Source of the DNA: JAPUIN01 sp041580375
GTDB taxonomy: Bacteria; Acidobacteriota; Polarisedimenticolia; Gp22-AA2
Reading direction: 5' to 3'
Assembly: GCA_041580375.1 (NCBI GenBank)
Contig: JBFGDZ010000165.1
Span: forward strand, 1 to 7,592
Length of the DNA stretch: 7,592 bases
Position numbers and translations under genes: made by a program. Every line of letters begins with the position of its first letter. Positions within the stretch are counted from its first letter, which is position 1. Positions 6,543 to 7,592 of this stretch are shown here, piece after piece. The notes under the pieces were generated by a model. It saw nothing but the letters and a program-made list of their open reading frames with translations. It did no database searches and had not been told where the DNA came from.

Positions 6543-6618
6543 TGGTGAGCCGTGCTGGACTCGAACCAGCGACCCTCTGCTTAAAAGGCAGATGCTCTAC
6601 CGCCTGAGCTAACGGCCC
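6543..6618 (-). tRNA. tRNA-Lys (anticodon UUU), CCA encoded
   Basis: Read on the - strand from 6618, GGGCCGT pairs with ACGGCTC, with one G-U pair. The D arm contains GCTCAGGCGGTAGAGC. The anticodon stem TCTGC/GCAGA encloses CTTTTAA, giving anticodon TTT (Lys). The T arm is GCTGG-TTCGAGT-CCAGC. The discriminator is A, and CCA is encoded at 6545-6543. All stems are intact and the length is normal (76 with CCA). The short peptide gene lies immediately downstream and may be on the same transcript. Confidence 0.97.
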
Positions 6619-6639
6619 GCCGAAGACTCTTTGATCGGG

Positions 6640-6669
6640 ATGCTACCGCGTCCGCGTCTCCCGCCGCAA
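6640..6669 (-). promoter_or_regulatory. probable promoter of tRNA-Lys
   Basis: On the - strand, TTGCGG (6669-6664) and TAGCAT (6645-6640) are 18 bases apart. The start point would fall about 15 bases before the tRNA. Both boxes are imperfect, but the arrangement and position fit a housekeeping promoter. If the tRNA and the short peptide gene are co-transcribed, this promoter would serve both. Confidence 0.45.
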
Positions 6670-6805
6670 GCGCCGGATCGAGTGTCCTCCACGCGGTGCA
6701 GATCGTCCTCCCATCCGCACGAGGCGATCCGCAAGCGCCGTCATGACCCGGCCGAAAGGGCCCGAGCTGCGCCGATTTCTGCTCTCCCCGGACTTCGGAC
6801 CGCGG

Positions 6806-6821
6806 TGGCACGGTTCCTGCT
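6806..6821 (+). promoter_or_regulatory. sigma54 (RpoN) -24/-12 promoter of the His-rich secreted protein
   Basis: The sequence reads TGGCACG, four bases, then CTGCT, against the sigma54 consensus TGGCACG-N4-TTGCT/A. This is a single mismatch, with the invariant GG (6807-6808) and GC (6819-6820) at the required 12-base spacing. Transcription would begin near 6831, giving a leader of about 32 bases that contains the Shine-Dalgarno site of the gene at 6864. Such promoters need an enhancer-binding activator; none is encoded here. Confidence 0.7.
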
Positions 6822-6852
6822 CTACGTCAGGACGCGTAATGAACGCAGACTC

Positions 6853-6858
6853 GGAGGT
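6853..6858 (+). promoter_or_regulatory. ribosome binding site of the His-rich secreted protein
   Basis: GGAGGT lies 5 bases before ATG 6864. It fixes that start and is consistent with the leader predicted from the sigma54 promoter. Confidence 0.85.
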
Positions 6859-6863
6859 GCACC

Positions 6864-7334
6864 ATGACGAACAACACGCCGACTCGGATAGCCGGACATG
6901 GCGCACGGTTCGCTTTCCTGACCGCTGCGATCCTGGCCGGATCGATGCTCCTGTTCCCGACGCCGGCCCTGGCCGATCACGACCGCGGCCTGCATCGCGG
7001 CCACGGTCACTCCAAGTACTGGAAGAAGTACGACAAGAAGCGCCGCGGCGTGTACCGCCACGGATTCCACGCGGTGCCGAGACACCTGTATCCCGGGCAC
7101 CATGATCTCTTCCGGCCGTACTACCGCGGGCGGGCGTACTACCGGCCGCACCGGCATCATCACGCGCGCTACCACTTCCCCGTGTACTTCCGCGGCCGCG
7201 TGATTCACCGGTCGTACGACTACTGCGGCGACGATCTCTACGTGCAGGGAGTCGTGGCGATGCCGCGGCTGGCGATCGACTTCGCTTTCGACTCGCTCGG
7301 CGGGCTCTTCGTGGAGGGATCTTTCTACAGGTAA
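6864..7334 (+). CDS. small exported His/Tyr/Arg-rich protein
   Basis: This 156-residue protein has a signal peptide (about 1-37, cleavage after ALA). The mature part begins DHDRGLHRGHGHSKYWKKY and is extremely rich in His, Tyr and Arg up to about residue 115, with 15 His between 39 and 115, including an HRHHH cluster at 96-100. The last 35 residues (from about Gly122) have a different composition, mixed hydrophobic and acidic, with VQGVVAMPRLAIDFAFDSLGG, and may be a short beta element. There is one Cys (121). I do not recognise a named family. His-rich exported proteins of this kind often bind metals or coat the envelope, but that is inference. Expression probably depends on the sigma54 promoter at 6806-6821, and transcription ends at the terminator at 7357. 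The gene is monocistronic and convergent with the AIM24-family gene. Confidence 0.9.
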   Translation: MTNNTPTRIAGHGARFAFLTAAILAGSMLLFPTPALADHDRGLHRGHGHSKYWKKYDKKRRGVYRHGFHAVPRHLYPGHHDLFRPYYRGRAYYRPHRHHHARYHFPVYFRGRVIHRSYDYCGDDLYVQGVVAMPRLAIDFAFDSLGGLFVEGSFYR

Positions 7335-7356
7335 CCGGACGATCCCGCTGCAAGAC

Positions 7357-7392
7357 GGCCGCCGACGGACGCTTCCGCCGGCGGCCTTTTTT
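7357..7392 (+). terminator. intrinsic terminator after the His-rich protein gene
   Basis: The outer stem GGCCGCCG (7357-7364) pairs with CGGCGGCC (7379-7386). Across one mismatched pair, the inner stem CGGA/TCCG encloses the loop CGCT. A run of six T (7387-7392) follows directly. It starts 22 bases after the stop codon. It is oriented for the + strand; no T-run exists on the other side for the convergent gene. Confidence 0.93.
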
Positions 7393-7413
7393 CATCCTCG
7401 CGGCGCGCGGCCT

Positions 7414-7592
7414 TCAGTCCCCCATCAGGTTTCCGAGAGCGCCCAGGACGGACCCCTCTCCCTTGCGGGAGCCGCCGGCCTTGGGCGCGTGCGCGAGGAC
7501 CCGGTCGGCCAGCCTCGAGAACGGCAGGCTCTGGAGCCAGACCGTCCCGGCCCCCGAGAGAGTGGCCAGGAAGAACCCCTCGCCGCCGAAGA
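7414..7592 (-). CDS. C-terminal fragment of an AIM24/TIGR00266-family protein
   Basis: The - strand frame is open from the window edge to TGA at 7416-7414, giving the last 58 residues. The motif FGGEGFFLATLSGAGTVWLQ followed by SLPFSRLADRV is characteristic of the C-terminal part of the AIM24 (DUF124) / TIGR00266 family, beta-rich proteins of poorly defined cellular role. A Gly/Ser/Lys-rich tail (about 37-50) and LGALGNLMGD complete the protein, as usual for the family. The start is outside the window. It is convergent with the His-rich gene; the terminator between them serves only the + strand transcript. Confidence 0.85.
   Translation of the reverse strand, partial: FGGEGFFLATLSGAGTVWLQSLPFSRLADRVLAHAPKAGGSRKGEGSVLGALGNLMGD

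Noticed and set aside
6120..6548. 142-codon + strand frame across the promoter and short peptide gene
   Set aside because: It runs through a strong - strand promoter and into tRNA-Lys, lacks a ribosome site and has no recognisable motif.
6664..6740. CCGCAAGCGCCG pair considered as a start of a CRISPR or longer repeat array
   Set aside because: Only two copies of 12 bases with unrelated flanks and a 53-base interval; no further copies seen.
6643..7395. 250-codon - strand frame opposite the His-rich protein
   Set aside because: Arg/Ser-rich shadow that would begin inside the terminator T-run. The + strand gene has a promoter, ribosome site, signal peptide and terminator.

Overview
The window is GC-rich DNA with strong GC preference at third codon positions. 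It appears to come from a free-living bacterium with a large secreted proteome. Secreted proteins with PKD, thrombospondin type-3 and fibronectin-like modules, together with a large ABC-2 exporter operon, would fit uncultivated Acidobacteriota or a similar soil or sediment phylum. That placement is an inference from protein style; no phylogenetic marker gene is present.

Layout. Positions 1-168 hold the last 55 codons of a + strand secreted-type protein. A tRNA-Glu(UUC) lies on the - strand at 185-262. A leader and promoter region at 263-504 separates it from a tightly overlapping + strand operon (505-3859). The operon encodes one ABC ATPase and two different ABC-2 type permeases, joined by 4-bp TTGA and ATGA stop/start overlaps. 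Its last stop codon directly abuts the stop codon of a convergent - strand gene (3860-6250). That gene encodes a 796-residue exported multidomain protein: a metallopeptidase-like N-terminal region with a degenerate HExxH (QESMH), then PKD, a beta-rich module, a thrombospondin type-3 Ca-binding segment and a fibronectin-like tail. It has a good sigma70-type promoter only a few bases from its start codon, so its mRNA may be almost leaderless.

Upstream of it on the - strand is a 44-codon gene (6360-6494) with a good Shine-Dalgarno site. Its product has a leader-like half with a YEKP motif and a short Cys-containing tail, and looks like a ribosomally made, post-translationally modified peptide (RiPP) precursor. 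It starts 48 bases after the 3' end of a tRNA-Lys(UUU) on the same strand, with a perfect 8-bp hairpin in between. On the + strand, a near-consensus sigma54 (-24/-12) promoter at 6806-6821 drives a small exported His/Tyr/Arg-rich protein (6864-7334) that ends at a strong intrinsic terminator. The window closes with the C-terminus of a - strand AIM24/TIGR00266-family protein.

How the genes work together. The ABC operon is a self-contained exporter. The remaining genes are independent transcription units, several of them for exported products. The most novel-looking items are the short peptide gene behind tRNA-Lys and the sigma54-driven His-rich secreted protein. No maturase, activator or exporter for either is visible in the window, so a complete new system is not demonstrated here.
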